DNA of 64,000 nt from Solen grandis. Its lineage: Eukaryota; Mollusca; Bivalvia; Adapedonta; Solenidae. The translations under genes were made by a program, and so were the position numbers. Under the pieces are notes generated by a model that saw only the letters and a program-made list of their open reading frames with translations, was not told the origin of the DNA and made no database searches. Below, piece by piece: positions 63,726-64,000 of this stretch; position 1 is the stretch's first letter, and each line of letters opens with the position of its first letter. Location: assembly GCA_021229015.1 (NCBI GenBank), contig CM037781.1:37679897-37743896 (forward strand), read 5' to 3'.

Positions 63726-63980
63726 GAGGCCTCCGTGGCCGAGAGGGTTAAGTCACTGACTTTAACACTCACTCAGCCCCTCACCGCATGGGTTTGAATG
63801 CAGGCAGGGTCTTTCGGATTTTCATGTGAGGAAGCCTTCCAGCTGGCTTGGGGTAGGTCTGTGATTCTACCTGGATGCCTCCGTGCATTCGGAGTCTTCC
63901 TCCACCTGTAATTAACTGGACGTCGCTATATGACTGAAATACTGTCGCAGGGACGGTAAAGTCAAATAGTCAAGTCATTT
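63726..63980 (+). repeat. tRNA-derived SINE, full length
   Basis: The head AGGCCTCCGTGGCCGAGAGG with A-box-like TGGCCGAGAGG and a decayed B box GGGTTTGAATGC, then the shared body (TTTCATGTGAGGAAGCCTTC, TAATTAACTGGACGTCG, CTGAAATACTGTCGCAGG) and end AATAGTCAAGTCATTT. It is the same family as 35350-35599. It begins 148 bp after the ARPC2 exon 6 donor. Confidence 0.75.
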
Positions 63981-64000
63981 CTTTACTTAATTGTACTTAA

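Overview
This is nuclear DNA from an animal, most likely a heterodont bivalve mollusc. Dreissena is my best guess from the look of the repeats, but I could not test it. Support comes from long AT-rich introns, small exons with standard GT-AG borders, two recognisable animal genes, and a dense load of bivalve-style repeats. No bacterial operon, CRISPR array, rRNA gene or functional tRNA gene was seen. There are two 100-base assembly gaps (2401-2500 and 52501-52600).

Two genes lie head to tail on the + strand. The first (897-51550, incomplete at both ends) is a membrane-type ADAM (disintegrin and metalloproteinase) gene. I resolved 17 exons by hand. They join in one open frame of 565 codons covering the end of the prodomain, the reprolysin domain, the disintegrin domain, the cysteine-rich domain and the start of the EGF-like module. 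Its zinc site reads H-M-I-G-H where active enzymes have H-E-x-x-H. The three zinc histidines remain but the catalytic glutamate is missing, so the product is predicted to be a pseudoprotease. The second gene (54370-63578, running off the right edge) is ARPC2, the p34 subunit of the Arp2/3 actin-nucleating complex. Six exons encode residues 1-183 of about 300. A CCAAT box and an ETS-type CTTCCGG site lie just upstream of its start codon.

Most of the rest is repeat. About a dozen Helentron-like (pearl/CvE-type) non-autonomous elements share a 5' hairpin beginning AGCTCACCTGAGCAC, a GT-rich stretch, internal tandem units of about 130-160 bp, and a 3' GGGCCATCATGGCCC hairpin followed by CTTGTT. 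Eight piggyBac-like MITEs (TTAA, then CCCTTTCCCTCATA) are scattered in both orientations. There are tRNA-derived SINEs of at least four kinds, two or three pogo/Tigger-like non-autonomous transposons, a long-inverted-repeat element of about 2.6 kb, a decayed Penelope-like retroelement, and about ten large intronic minisatellites.

Region by region: 1-15 kb is ADAM intron with mixed repeats. 15-33 kb holds the prodomain and catalytic exons separated by minisatellites. 38-39.6 kb is an array that has copied an ADAM splice donor about 34 times. 40-43 kb holds the compact disintegrin exons. 43-49.3 kb is a block of Helentron-like elements that has undergone a 2.1-kb tandem duplication. 49-51.6 kb holds the last recognised ADAM exons. 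54-64 kb is ARPC2. I found no novel multi-gene system. The strongest leads are the pseudoprotease active site and the splice-donor satellite next to it.
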